The notes under the pieces are model-generated. The model searched no databases, was not told where the DNA came from, and saw only the letters and a list, made by a program, of their open reading frames with translations. From positions 3,867,501 through 3,931,500 of the forward strand of contig FP929003.1 of the NCBI GenBank assembly GCA_000196815.1: 64,000 nucleotides of DNA, in the 5' to 3' direction. The position numbers and the translations under genes were made by a program. Positions 17,468-25,269 of the stretch are shown here, piece after piece (within the stretch, counting starts at the first letter, position 1; the number at the start of each line of letters is the position of its first letter). Source of the stretch: Nitrospira defluvii (GTDB lineage Bacteria > Nitrospirota > Nitrospiria > Nitrospirales > Nitrospiraceae).

Positions 17468-17752
17468 CTAGCGGCCACCTCGTTCCGTTCGCTCGGCCTT
17501 TTCATGTTGAGGTCGCTCCGGGCGCTCCGTGCGAGTCTGCTCACGCGCTCGCTCACGTGTCCGCTCTTGTTCCTTGAGCTGCTCTTTCTCCTTGAGCTGG
17601 TCTTTGGTTTGCAATTTATCCTTGTCCTGAAGCTGCTGTTGTGTCTTCACCTGATCGCGATCACGATCCTGCGCGGACGAAATGGCCACGATGCCTCCCG
17701 GCGCCATCACGGCTGCCATCGCGATCACTGCGCACATGATTCTGGGGTTCAT
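17468..17752 (-). CDS. Small secreted, highly charged low-complexity protein
   Basis: This protein of 94 residues has a clear signal peptide (hydrophobic 5-24, cleavage near SSAQD). The rest is almost only Asp, Glu, Lys, Arg, Gln and Thr in a short-period pattern such as LQDKDKLQTKDQLKEKEQ, likely a single helix or coiled coil. GGGAGGTG precedes the ATG. Similar short charged exported proteins are common and uncharacterised. It abuts the outer-membrane gene (no gap), so it is probably produced with it. No function can be assigned. Confidence 0.65.
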   Translation of the reverse strand: MNPRIMCAVIAMAAVMAPGGIVAISSAQDRDRDQVKTQQQLQDKDKLQTKDQLKEKEQLKEQERTRERAREQTRTERPERPQHEKAERTERGGR

Positions 17753-17817
17753 AAGACACCTCCCTCATGCAGCACCCCAGCGACATTGCTTGGGGTCACG
17801 GCGGGCACACATCCGAC

Positions 17818-18294
17818 TCAATCGCGTGATCGGCCGGACGAGAATCGGTACAAGTCATGACAGGTCGTACAGCGGGCGGTCATGCTCGCCAGCCGCTGCA
17901 ACACGTGCTGCGGTGTTTCGTTCTGCACGATCGCATCGGCCAAGGTATCCATGTCTTTGTGAATCGACATCCCCATCTGTTTAAACGGCAGCGGTAATTT
18001 CGCCATGATCGCCGGGTTGGTATCGGCGGCCATGCTCATGCCCGCAGCCCGAGCCGCTTGCGCCATGACTGTACGATCCGGCTGCGAGTCTCCGGCCGCC
18101 CTGATCAGAGCATCCACAGACTTGAGGAGTTGCCGCATCTCCCCAAGAATCTGGTCACGTTCGGAGGCCGCCAGGAGAATCTCAGTCCGGCCATCAGCCC
18201 CCTGCGTCGTCCATCCTTTGACGAAGAACCACCCTCCTGCCGCAGCCGACAGCACCCACAGACCGACCGCGGCGACGCACAACCCGCTCTTCAT
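17818..18294 (-). CDS. Exported c-type cytochrome, cytochrome c-prime-like
   Basis: Protein of 158 residues with an N-terminal hydrophobic segment (anchor or signal). A single haem motif CTTCH lies near the C-terminus, after a helical region, as in cytochrome c-prime (four-helix bundle with C-terminal CxxCH). Most of the mature protein is helical. The ATG at 18294 has AAGGAG six bases upstream, better than a GTG six codons earlier. It sits 30 bases after the DUF2231 gene and is likely in one unit with it and the SQR-like gene, where it could take or store electrons or bind NO (inference). Confidence 0.78.
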   Translation of the reverse strand: MKSGLCVAAVGLWVLSAAAGGWFFVKGWTTQGADGRTEILLAASERDQILGEMRQLLKSVDALIRAAGDSQPDRTVMAQAARAAGMSMAADTNPAIMAKLPLPFKQMGMSIHKDMDTLADAIVQNETPQHVLQRLASMTARCTTCHDLYRFSSGRSRD

Positions 18295-18324
18295 GCGATG
18301 CTCCTTCTCCACCTCGGTGTGCAG

Positions 18325-18762
18325 TTAGCGTTGAGCCGCGACTCCGACGCCAAATTCATAGACCAAGCTTCCGCCGAAATAACTGGCCACAAACAGGACC
18401 GCGACTCCGGCCAAGCTGAGCGCCAACGTGATGCGGCGGCGCTCTTTGATACAATCCAGCCACATCACGGCGCGCACCCCCAAGAGCCCCGCAAAGATCC
18501 AGAACGTCGTGAACCCCAGGCCTTCATGAATCTCAAGGACATCCAGCACTTGCTTCGGAGCCCCGCTCTGCTCAACCGATTCCTCCGCCATCACTCCCGT
18601 GATAACTGCAATGAGGGCTCCGGCCAATCCCAGAAGCAGGGGGTAGAGGCTGGCAATGCGCAACTTCTCCGGGTTCCACTTTTCCGCCGCCAGGTCGAAT
18701 ACAACACTCGCGGACAGCAATGCGATGGGAAAATGCACGAACATGGGATGAAGAGGATGCAT
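18325..18762 (-). CDS. DUF2231 membrane protein (copy 2)
   Basis: Inner-membrane protein of 145 residues starting MHPLHPMFVHFPIALL, with four predicted helices. It is a paralogue of 4996-5421: both share the His-Pro N-terminus, EESVEQSG/EEAVERSG in the first loop, and the end pattern ASYFGG.LVYEFG. GGGAG precedes the ATG. It starts 15 bases after the SQR-like gene, implying co-transcription. It might be a quinone- or haem-associated membrane partner, which is inference only. Confidence 0.8.
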   Translation of the reverse strand: MHPLHPMFVHFPIALLSASVVFDLAAEKWNPEKLRIASLYPLLLGLAGALIAVITGVMAEESVEQSGAPKQVLDVLEIHEGLGFTTFWIFAGLLGVRAVMWLDCIKERRRITLALSLAGVAVLFVASYFGGSLVYEFGVGVAAQR

Positions 18763-18777
18763 GTGTGATGCTCCCGC

Positions 18778-20025
18778 CTAATTCGGAGATTCCAACTTGG
18801 CAATCCCCATGGCCTTCAAAATCACTTTCTCATAGTAGGGCTCGCTCACGCCCTTTTTCATCTTGCGCAAGAAATACTTCTCCAGCGCAATTTTGGCAAG
18901 GTGCACCCACTTGCCCTTCTTCGCCCAGGTGACATTCCGCGGCGCCATTTGCGGCAACGCCACAAACGCCACACCCGTGTCCCCCATATCGGCGAGACAG
19001 ATCGCATTCCAGGTCGCGGTCTCGCGTTTCGAATCGTTGTCGATATCGGCCTTGATGTTGTGCACCGCCGCCGACACCATCGATTCGATCATGTACCCGG
19101 TCTTGGGCGCACCGGTCGGAATCGGAGTCTGCTCCACCGGCGGAATGGCCACACAAACGCCGACCGAATAGATATTTTTATACTTCGGATTGGCCTGATA
19201 CGCATCGATATTCACAAACCCTTTGGGATTGCAGAGCCCCGGCGTCCCGGCCACGGCATCCACGCCGGCAAACGGCGGAATGATCATCGAGTAACGAAAC
19301 GGAATCTCCTGCCCGCCGTCGAGCAAGAGTTTGCCCGGCTGCACTTCTTTGATCGCCGTATTGCAGATGGGCTTCATCGAATGATCGGCAAACTCATCTT
19401 CCATCAAACGGCGGGAGGCGCCCACGCCTGCGAGCCCCATATGGCCGATATACGGTTCGGGCGTCACAAAATAGATCGGCACCTTCTTCCGGAGCTTTTT
19501 CTTGCGAAGATCGGCATCCAGAATGAACGCCATTTCGTAGGCCGGTCCGAAACAGGAGGCGCCTTGTGCCGCCCCTACCACGATAGGGCCGGGGTCTTTC
19601 AGGAACGCCTGGTAGGTGCCCCAGGCCTGTTCGGCATGATCCACATTGCAGACCGACTGCGTGTATCCGCTCGGCCCGAGCCCGGGCACCGCGCCGAAAT
19701 TCAGCTTCGGCCCGGTGGCGATAATCAGGTAATCATAGGGGACTTCGCCCTTCGAGGTGATGACTCGATTCTGTTCGGGCTCAATCCGCTCGGCCATGGC
19801 ATGAATGTATTCCACGCCTTTCTTCTCCAGCACCGGACCCAGGGCGAAACTGATGTCTTTCCTCGTTCGCCAGCCGACCGCCACCCAGGGATTGGAAGGC
19901 ACAAAGTGGAACGAGTCCACATTGGAGATCACCGTCACCTTGTGCTTTTTTGCTAATAACTCCCGGGCTTCATAGGCTGCCGGCAGCCCGCCGATGGACG
20001 CGCCGATGATGACGACCTTTGCCAT
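18778..20025 (-). CDS. Sulfide:quinone-reductase-like FAD flavoprotein
   Basis: FAD-dependent oxidoreductase of 415 residues in the SQR/flavocytochrome c sulfide dehydrogenase family. The N-terminal dinucleotide-binding motif is VVIIGASIGGLPAAYEA (4-20). The second FAD contact IIATGP is near 101-106. Redox-type cysteines are Cys126, Cys158 (in GASCFGPAYE) and Cys291 (in YSVGVCVAIPP), a pattern like the catalytic cysteines of SQR. The C-terminal 80 residues are basic and amphipathic, fitting attachment to the membrane for quinone reduction. A good GGGAGGTGG precedes the ATG. Sulfide oxidation is the likely activity; polysulfide or another reductant cannot be excluded. Confidence 0.85.
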   Translation of the reverse strand: MAKVVIIGASIGGLPAAYEARELLAKKHKVTVISNVDSFHFVPSNPWVAVGWRTRKDISFALGPVLEKKGVEYIHAMAERIEPEQNRVITSKGEVPYDYLIIATGPKLNFGAVPGLGPSGYTQSVCNVDHAEQAWGTYQAFLKDPGPIVVGAAQGASCFGPAYEMAFILDADLRKKKLRKKVPIYFVTPEPYIGHMGLAGVGASRRLMEDEFADHSMKPICNTAIKEVQPGKLLLDGGQEIPFRYSMIIPPFAGVDAVAGTPGLCNPKGFVNIDAYQANPKYKNIYSVGVCVAIPPVEQTPIPTGAPKTGYMIESMVSAAVHNIKADIDNDSKRETATWNAICLADMGDTGVAFVALPQMAPRNVTWAKKGKWVHLAKIALEKYFLRKMKKGVSEPYYEKVILKAMGIAKLESPN

Positions 20026-20379
20026 GATCCACCTCCCTTCAAAGTAGAGCCCTATCGTCCTTGCCTTGTTGCATGATCCCGTCCCTCCCGCGAGTCACCC
20101 GTTCCGCTCCAGGCCTGGGAGTAGGCCGGTTTCGTTCCCACTCTCCTGTTAAGAGCCATTACAGGTCATTTGGATTCAGCCGAAGTAGAGATAAACCGGT
20201 GTGCGGGGAAATTTTATGCCCCGCTGCGAGACTGAGGTCGGGGTAGTGCGCCCTTATTCCACTGCCTTCCGAACGAACACTTGGACAGATCTTACGATAC
20301 CTAGGGGGATTTGTCGGGTTGACTTAGCCGATGAAGGGCCGGTACTCCTATTATGGATGTATATCGAGGAGGGTTCCCC
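20026..20379. other. 354-bp divergent intergenic region
   Basis: This stretch lies between the SQR-like gene (minus) and the CHASE3 gene (plus) and must contain both promoters. It is locally AT-richer. A short hairpin GCGGGG...CCCCGC with loop AAATTTTATG lies near 20203-20224. TTGACT (20319-20324) and TATTAT (20349-20354) are present but 24 bases apart, too far for a normal sigma70 promoter. I assign no site. Confidence 0.4.
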
Positions 20380-21081
20380 ATGCTCCATCGTCTTTTTGCC
20401 GGCAAAGGCCTTCTCATCGCCCTTGCCGTGGGATTTATAGCGGTCGAGTCCATCGTCGCAGCCTGTTTTCTCAGCTTAGTGCATTTCAAGACTTCCAATA
20501 ACTGGGCCACGAGGAGCGAGCAGGTGCTGCTGGAGTTGGAGCGGATGATGAGTACCGTGGCGGGAGCTGAAACCAGCCAGCGGGGCTACATTATTACCGG
20601 ATCCGAGGACTACCTCCCCACGTATCGCGAAGCGGTCACGACCCTGGAAGCGCAGATCCGGAGAATCGGCGGACTGACCAGGGACAATGCCATTCAGCAG
20701 GACCGAGTGGCTTATCTTGCCACACAGGTCGAACAACGTTCGGAAGAATTGGACCAGGGCATCGTGACGCGCCGCGCCAAGGGGTTGCCGTACGCCAAAT
20801 CGGTGGTGGCCGTCAATCAGCACAATCGGACGATGGAGACCATTCACGATATCTCCGCGCAGATCAGGGAAGAGGAAACCAGAGTCCTGCAGCGCCACCG
20901 GGCAGACTCCGAGAGCTGGGCCTTTACGACCGGCTCGTTCGCCGCCGTATTCTTCCTCCTGAATGCGGTGGTGTTCACGCTCTGCGGCATCGTACTCAAA
21001 ATGGCCCTCACCAGCCAGGCGCAGGCTGAACGCCTCCTCCACTCGTTCCCGCGCCCCCAACCTGCTCCGGCCACACAATAG
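20380..21081 (+). CDS. Stand-alone CHASE3-domain membrane protein
   Basis: Protein of 233 residues with two membrane helices (about residues 8-30 and 190-213) around a periplasmic helical CHASE3 domain that contains ETSQRGYIITGSEDYL, the family hallmark. CHASE3 is usually the sensor part of a histidine kinase or cyclase. Here the chain ends about 20 residues after the second helix, so there is no output domain. GGAGG seven bases before the ATG at 20380 fixes the start. It may work through a partner protein or be a remnant of a larger sensor; the coding frame itself is intact. Confidence 0.75.
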   Translation: MLHRLFAGKGLLIALAVGFIAVESIVAACFLSLVHFKTSNNWATRSEQVLLELERMMSTVAGAETSQRGYIITGSEDYLPTYREAVTTLEAQIRRIGGLTRDNAIQQDRVAYLATQVEQRSEELDQGIVTRRAKGLPYAKSVVAVNQHNRTMETIHDISAQIREEETRVLQRHRADSESWAFTTGSFAAVFFLLNAVVFTLCGIVLKMALTSQAQAERLLHSFPRPQPAPATQ

Positions 21082-21159
21082 GAATTGCGGTGTAGCAGCG
21101 CGACACACTCAACAGGCGGCCGCGCTGCTGCCCGCTCCGAGCCGCCATCCCCCCTTCCA

Positions 21160-21217
21160 CGAGAGACGAACGGCGCGTCACGAGCGACGACGCTATTCCT
21201 TCTCAACATCCTGCTAG
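21160..21217. repeat. Composite of two dispersed repeat types
   Basis: CACGAGAGACGAACG and GCGTCACGAGCGACGA (21160-21195) match words in the repeats at 13091 and 24175. They are followed by TCTCAACATCCTGCTAG (about 21203-21219), the right end of the palindromic family seen at 1510-1631. The CTAG supplies the stop codon of the CopD-like gene on the other strand, so the element abuts that gene exactly. Confidence 0.6.
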
Positions 21218-21687
21218 GTGCGGGCCAGTACGACGGCGAGCAACAGCACCAGCAGCGCGACCAGTAACGAAATCCTCGGGACGAGCACCGAGTAACGTAG
21301 GAGAACCCGATCCCTCGCGGATCGCTCTGCTTCAGGGACTCCCAAGCTCCGTCGCACACGCGGTCCGACCACGAGATCGTGCAGCAGCGTCAGCGTGAAC
21401 AGCAGCGTCACCAATCCGATCTTCGCGGCAAAAATCGTGGGCCAGCGGGAGGGTTCCATCAGCGGAATCGATCGACCGGCCGCCAGCGTCAGTCCGGTGG
21501 CCACGAGGATTCCCATCGCCCCCCAGACCACGGCTCGAAACCGATAGGCCACCGTTCGGAACAGCAGGGCATACTGAGCAAATGCCCCATTCCGCTTCAA
21601 TACCGGCACCAGCACGACTGATAAGAACACCATCCCGCCGACCCACACCACAGCAGCCAGCAGGTGAATCCACACCAATGCAAACAC
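21214..21687 (-). CDS. CopD-like integral membrane protein
   Basis: Four-helix membrane protein of 157 residues. The N-terminal VWIHLLAAVVWVGGMVFL carries the conserved His and the Trp-x-Gly-Gly pattern of the CopD/DUF2269 group, and a second His is in LTLLHDLVVGPRV. Members are linked to copper import or haem binding in the membrane. A GTG at 21687 follows AAAAAGGAGGG at short distance; an upstream GTG (21720) would put that ribosome site inside the gene. The stop codon lies in a repeat element. There is no periplasmic CopC partner next to it. Confidence 0.75.
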   Translation of the reverse strand: MFALVWIHLLAAVVWVGGMVFLSVVLVPVLKRNGAFAQYALLFRTVAYRFRAVVWGAMGILVATGLTLAAGRSIPLMEPSRWPTIFAAKIGLVTLLFTLTLLHDLVVGPRVRRSLGVPEAERSARDRVLLRYSVLVPRISLLVALLVLLLAVVLART

Positions 21688-21759
21688 AAGACCCTCCTTT
21701 TTCTCGCACACCGAGCGCACTATGACTGAGGAGAGCGTGGAGCGGCAAGGGAGGCAGGC

Positions 21760-22266
21760 TTAGCGGTGAGGAGGACGGCGCAGATTCGGGCACCAATCGA
21801 TTTCACCCAGCACGGCCAGCACCTGCGTCTCAGGCTGGACGATTGCGGTAGGCGGATGAATGCCGATCAGGGTGCATTCGCGGCAGAGAAACTGACAGGG
21901 AGCCGCACAGGACGCCACACTGCAACCCACTGTTGCCTGAAGAGCGGCCGCCTTGCTCGCGCAAAAAACCGGCGGATCAGGAGCGTCGAGGCTCTGCCGA
22001 TAACAGTCCAATCGATTCCACAAGGCCACCAGGCTGGACATCCGTTGTCCGTTCACCGTTGCCCAGGATCCTGCGATCCGCACGGATTCTCCGATGAGCT
22101 GCAGCGCCAGATCGATGTGCTGCGAGACGTTCGCCATGGTGACGACTTGGACGCGGCCGGACCCGCTGTCTTGGATGCAGTGGGTCAACGCATGTTGCGC
22201 TGATGCCTCACCCAACGGCTGCGGCACAGAGCCGTCGTCGGGAAGATACACCGCGATCGTCACCAA
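21760..22266 (-). CDS. Hypothetical cysteine-rich protein
   Basis: I do not recognise this protein. It has about 168 residues, beginning at TTG (22266) or the GTG just after it, with GAGG about eight bases upstream. The C-terminal half is rich in Cys (FCASK, VGCSVASCAAPCQFLCREC, DWCPN), which could bind metal or form disulfides. There is no signal peptide or membrane helix. The reverse strand also has open frames here, so the call rests on the ribosome site and coherent composition. It lies between two minus-strand genes. Confidence 0.45.
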   Translation of the reverse strand: MVTIAVYLPDDGSVPQPLGEASAQHALTHCIQDSGSGRVQVVTMANVSQHIDLALQLIGESVRIAGSWATVNGQRMSSLVALWNRLDCYRQSLDAPDPPVFCASKAAALQATVGCSVASCAAPCQFLCRECTLIGIHPPTAIVQPETQVLAVLGEIDWCPNLRRPPHR

Positions 22267-22417
22267 GGCTCGACCTCATGAGTCCTGCGTTCAGGACCGC
22301 TGCCATGCCGCCTGGCCTCTCGGCACCGACCGGCATGGCAGCGTCGTACTCCTTGTTGCCTACAGTCGAATTTTCGATCCTGCCCCAGGGCGTCGTATCG
22401 ACCGCCTGTCGACCCTC

Positions 22418-23119
22418 CTAGAACGAAATCCCGATATACGGCCCGACCTGGAAGTAATCGTTGTTGGTGTTGGTCAGTCGCGCCGTCAGGTGATACCGGG
22501 CGTCGACCCCGACTTTGAAGGCCTTCCACACCGCATATTCGAATCCACCGCCGAACTGTACCCCGAGATCGAGATACTGCGTCCGATTCGACGGAGGGCT
22601 GATCACATGGATGTCCAGACCGATCGGAATGACCCAGGGCCTGAATGCACTGCCCTCCATGAATTTGATCTTCGGCGCCACATCGATCGTCACCATCGTG
22701 AGCTGCACCTTCTGCGGATCGGTGGCCAGGGTGTCGGTCAATGTCCGGGTGGCAATACTTCCGGCGGCATTGTTCACACGGTTTGAATTGATGCTGTTGA
22801 ATTGCAGGCCGATTTCACCGACCACCCACGTCTTGTCCATCCCGCCCCAGACATCCTTCGACATCACCAGATCCAACCCCGCGCCGGCATACCATCCGGT
22901 ATTTCCACCATTCTGGCCGCCAATCCCTGCCGTATCCGTAAAAATCTGCCCGCTCCGGTCCTGGTTCAAATTCATGAACCCGCCTTTGAAGAACACCATG
23001 TTGCCGGTGCCCTCCTCAGCCGATGCCGGCTGCACACAAGCAACACCGAACCCCGCGGCGATCGCAAGCGCCGCACCCCACATTCCAATGTTCCGCACTG
23101 CTCTCCGAACCCGCATCAT
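22418..23119 (-). CDS. Outer-membrane beta-barrel protein
   Basis: Exported protein of 233 residues with a signal peptide ending near PASAEEG. It has beta strands typical of eight-stranded OmpA/OmpW-type barrels, an Asn-rich loop (NSINSNRVNN) and a C-terminal YFQVGPYIGISF with terminal Phe. AAGGAGGGG stands before the ATG pair at 23119. No specific substrate can be named. It is monocistronic as far as can be seen. Confidence 0.75.
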   Translation of the reverse strand: MMRVRRAVRNIGMWGAALAIAAGFGVACVQPASAEEGTGNMVFFKGGFMNLNQDRSGQIFTDTAGIGGQNGGNTGWYAGAGLDLVMSKDVWGGMDKTWVVGEIGLQFNSINSNRVNNAAGSIATRTLTDTLATDPQKVQLTMVTIDVAPKIKFMEGSAFRPWVIPIGLDIHVISPPSNRTQYLDLGVQFGGGFEYAVWKAFKVGVDARYHLTARLTNTNNDYFQVGPYIGISF

Positions 23120-23361
23120 AGTCCCCTCCTTGACGTATCACCGAAGCGCCTGACTGGCGCCCGGGTTGGCCCCCCGTCTTGTCCTCATCGTCCTGAGGCA
23201 GGAGCAGGGCAAGCATATGGTTCACTCTTCTGAACATCGTGGACATTCCTCGTCTGAGCCCTGCTTCGATCATCCAACGCATCGGCGACGCTCGTGCCGG
23301 CCTCACCGTAGCGAATCGCCCGCTTCATCGGTCCCGAGCCCGTTGCTGCCCATGCGCGAGT

Positions 23362-23910
23362 TCACACTTGCAACATGCGCCGGCTGATTCGCCGCCATTG
23401 TTCGGCGGTCAACCGCATCTCGGCCAAGGCAAACAACAGCCGCTCCTCGCAGGCGATCTGGACACGGTAGCGACGAATGAGCGCGTGAAGCTCCCCGGTC
23501 AGCGTCCGCAATCCGCCGAATGCTTTTGACGCCACTACGTCTTGCCCGTCGGTCCGCTTTCTCGCCAGCTGTCTCATCACCGCTGTGGCGTCGGCTTTCA
23601 GCGCCCGGTGTTCGTCCAAGAAGCTCTGGAACTGCTCCTGCCCCTCCTGCTTCCGGCCGAGGATTCGCCGGAGATCGTCCACCAGCATTTCTTCCCGTTT
23701 GAAATGCACATACACCGGGCCGGTAAAGAATTCGAGCAGTTCTCGCAGCGTGTCCCGGTTCGTTCCCTTGACCGCACCGCTCCCGGATGAGCGAGGACTC
23801 ATCGCCGTTTCGACCATGGCCAGCCGGTCCAGAATCATTCGATGCTCCCGTTTGAGCAGCGCCAACGGATCGACGGTGAGACTCGTTCGCCTGCTACCTT
23901 GAGACACCAT
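23362..23910 (-). CDS. Hemerythrin HHE-domain protein
   Basis: Helical protein of 182 residues from the ATG at 23910. HHE cation-binding motifs are visible: LKREHRMIL near residues 20-28, VYVHFKREE, LDEHRALK and LHALIRRYR with EERLLF near the C-terminus, giving the His and Glu set for a di-iron centre. Such proteins sense or carry O2, NO or iron; the Crp/Fnr regulator next to it makes a redox-stress role plausible. No good ribosome site is seen, so the start is uncertain. Confidence 0.75.
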   Translation of the reverse strand: MVSQGSRRTSLTVDPLALLKREHRMILDRLAMVETAMSPRSSGSGAVKGTNRDTLRELLEFFTGPVYVHFKREEMLVDDLRRILGRKQEGQEQFQSFLDEHRALKADATAVMRQLARKRTDGQDVVASKAFGGLRTLTGELHALIRRYRVQIACEERLLFALAEMRLTAEQWRRISRRMLQV

Positions 23911-24149
23911 CGTTCCGGGATCCCATGTACCGAAGCTCCAAGATGCGAGCAATGCGACAGCGTCATGCCGTGCGCACTGTACCGAACAGGTAGCCGGGCA
24001 CACACTGGCATCGGCCGGTCTGACACATGATTGATCTCAAGGTTTCGGATAGGCCATTGGACCTATACCTGCGGGAACGAGGCAACGGGCGGGATGAACG
24101 AACGATACGAGGACGATGAGTTGGAGGAGAGCCCGAGGCGCGCGGAATG

Positions 24150-24215
24150 TCGAACCTGGAACCTCGAATGTCGCGTCGCGCCTGTCGCGCGTCACGAACG
24201 ACCTGTCACGAATAC
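24150..24215. repeat. Dispersed repeat between hemerythrin and Crp/Fnr genes
   Basis: It contains CGCGCCTGTCGCGCGTCACG and ACGACCTGTCACGAATAC in direct succession. The word CGTCACGA recurs at 21175 and 12140, and CGCGCCTGTCACGACTGAC occurs at 7665-7685. It is preceded by two near copies of AACCT(G/C)GAA (24151-24166). It has no coding value; it is one of several degenerate copies in intergenic sites of the window. Confidence 0.5.
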
Positions 24216-24231
24216 CGTATGAGGAGTCCGG

Positions 24232-24942
24232 TCAGCGCTCGGCAATTCTGGAGAGGCGGTCGGGATTCAGCAAGGTGATGGTTCTTCCATCGATGGTGAG
24301 GACCCCCTCGTCGCGAAAGACGCCCAGCAGGCGGATGGCGGTTTCAACGGTAATACCGGCCATCTCGGCCACTTCTTCCCGTTTGAGCGTGAGTCCCACC
24401 CGGACACGATCGTCGTTTTTTTTGCCGAATCGATCGCCGAGTTCCAGCAGCAGGCTAGCTAATCGTTCGCGGGCAGTTTTGAACGTGAATTGATCAAGGT
24501 GATCCATATTGACCCCGACTTCGTTACTGAGGAGCTGGATCAGCTTGACCGCCAGTTGAGGATTTCTGTGGATGACGGCGAGGTAGCGTTCCTTCTCGAT
24601 GACGCAGACTTGAGAGGGCTCCAATGTCTCGCACGTCACTTCATGAAAGGGTCTCTCGCCGAATACGTGTTTCTCGATCAACTCACCGGGGCCCAAGATG
24701 CGGACGATCTGCCGCCGGCCTCTCGTCGAGGAGCGAGTGAGCTTGACCTTGCCCGAGCATAACAGGTAGAGGCCCAAACACAGATGACCTTCGTAGAATA
24801 CGGTCTGGTGCGGCGCGTACTCGAGCGTGCGTTTAATTTTTTGAAATTCGGCGAGATCGCTTCCGGAAATATCGCACAGGACGACCTTCTCACGAAGCCC
24901 GCAGGTGTCGCAATTTTCGATGAGGCAGGGCTTCCGTTTCAC
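24232..24942 (-). CDS. Crp/Fnr-family transcription regulator with N-terminal cysteine cluster
   Basis: Regulator of 236 residues. Cys6, Cys11, Cys14 and Cys23 at the N-terminus recall the iron-sulfur ligands of FNR, though the spacing differs. A cyclic-nucleotide-binding-like beta roll spans about 35-130 (LYLLCSGKVKLT). The C-terminal winged helix includes LKREEVAEMAGITVETAIRLL (about 187-207), the FNR-type recognition helix. GTG start at 24942 with AGGAA about 10 bases upstream. It probably responds to oxygen or redox state. The neighbours (hemerythrin downstream, SUMF1 genes upstream) are possible targets, but I saw no clear TTGAT-N4-ATCAA box. Confidence 0.85.
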   Translation of the reverse strand: MKRKPCLIENCDTCGLREKVVLCDISGSDLAEFQKIKRTLEYAPHQTVFYEGHLCLGLYLLCSGKVKLTRSSTRGRRQIVRILGPGELIEKHVFGERPFHEVTCETLEPSQVCVIEKERYLAVIHRNPQLAVKLIQLLSNEVGVNMDHLDQFTFKTARERLASLLLELGDRFGKKNDDRVRVGLTLKREEVAEMAGITVETAIRLLGVFRDEGVLTIDGRTITLLNPDRLSRIAER

Positions 24943-25269
24943 GACTTGTCGATTCCTGGCGCTAGTCCAACACCGTGCTCTCGAAGACTGCTCGACACAC
25001 GGTCAAACCGGACCTTTCGCACCGAATTCAGATGAACCCTTCATTCCCGGCCATCCACCTCCGGTCGGCCTTTCCTGTGCGCCTGAATTTCTTCGGACTG
25101 CCCGCGCTACGGAGTGGGGGCGGTCTACGCGTCTTGAGCGGCCCGCCATTGGCCGACACACCATCATGCCGAGCAAGCGGAGCGACCGGGGGCCGGTCGC
25201 CCCCGATCCAGCGGGAGCCGAACCGGCCCGTACATGTGGCGAGGGAGGGGTCTTCCGCCCTTCTTCCCA
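24943..25269. other. 327-bp intergenic region with one strong hairpin
   Basis: It separates the SUMF1 operon end from the Crp/Fnr gene. Apart from the hairpin at 25182-25200 I see no element and no credible coding frame. The promoter of the Crp/Fnr gene must lie here but no sigma70 match stands out. Confidence 0.4.
25182..25200 (-). terminator. Terminator-like hairpin after the SUMF1 gene pair
   Basis: GCGACCGG at 25182-25189 and CCGGTCGC at 25193-25200 form a perfect 8-bp stem with a three-base loop, 70 bases past the stop of the last gene of the multicopper-oxidase cluster. There is no U-tract, so it may only protect the transcript end. Confidence 0.45.

Noticed and set aside
20319-20354. 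TTGACT and TATTAT upstream of the CHASE3 gene
   Set aside because: The spacer is 24 bases, too long for a sigma70 promoter.
22094-22786. Plus-strand open frame of 230 codons opposite the Cys-rich gene and the barrel gene
   Set aside because: It is antisense to a clear signal-peptide barrel gene with a good ribosome site; the translation resembles no protein.
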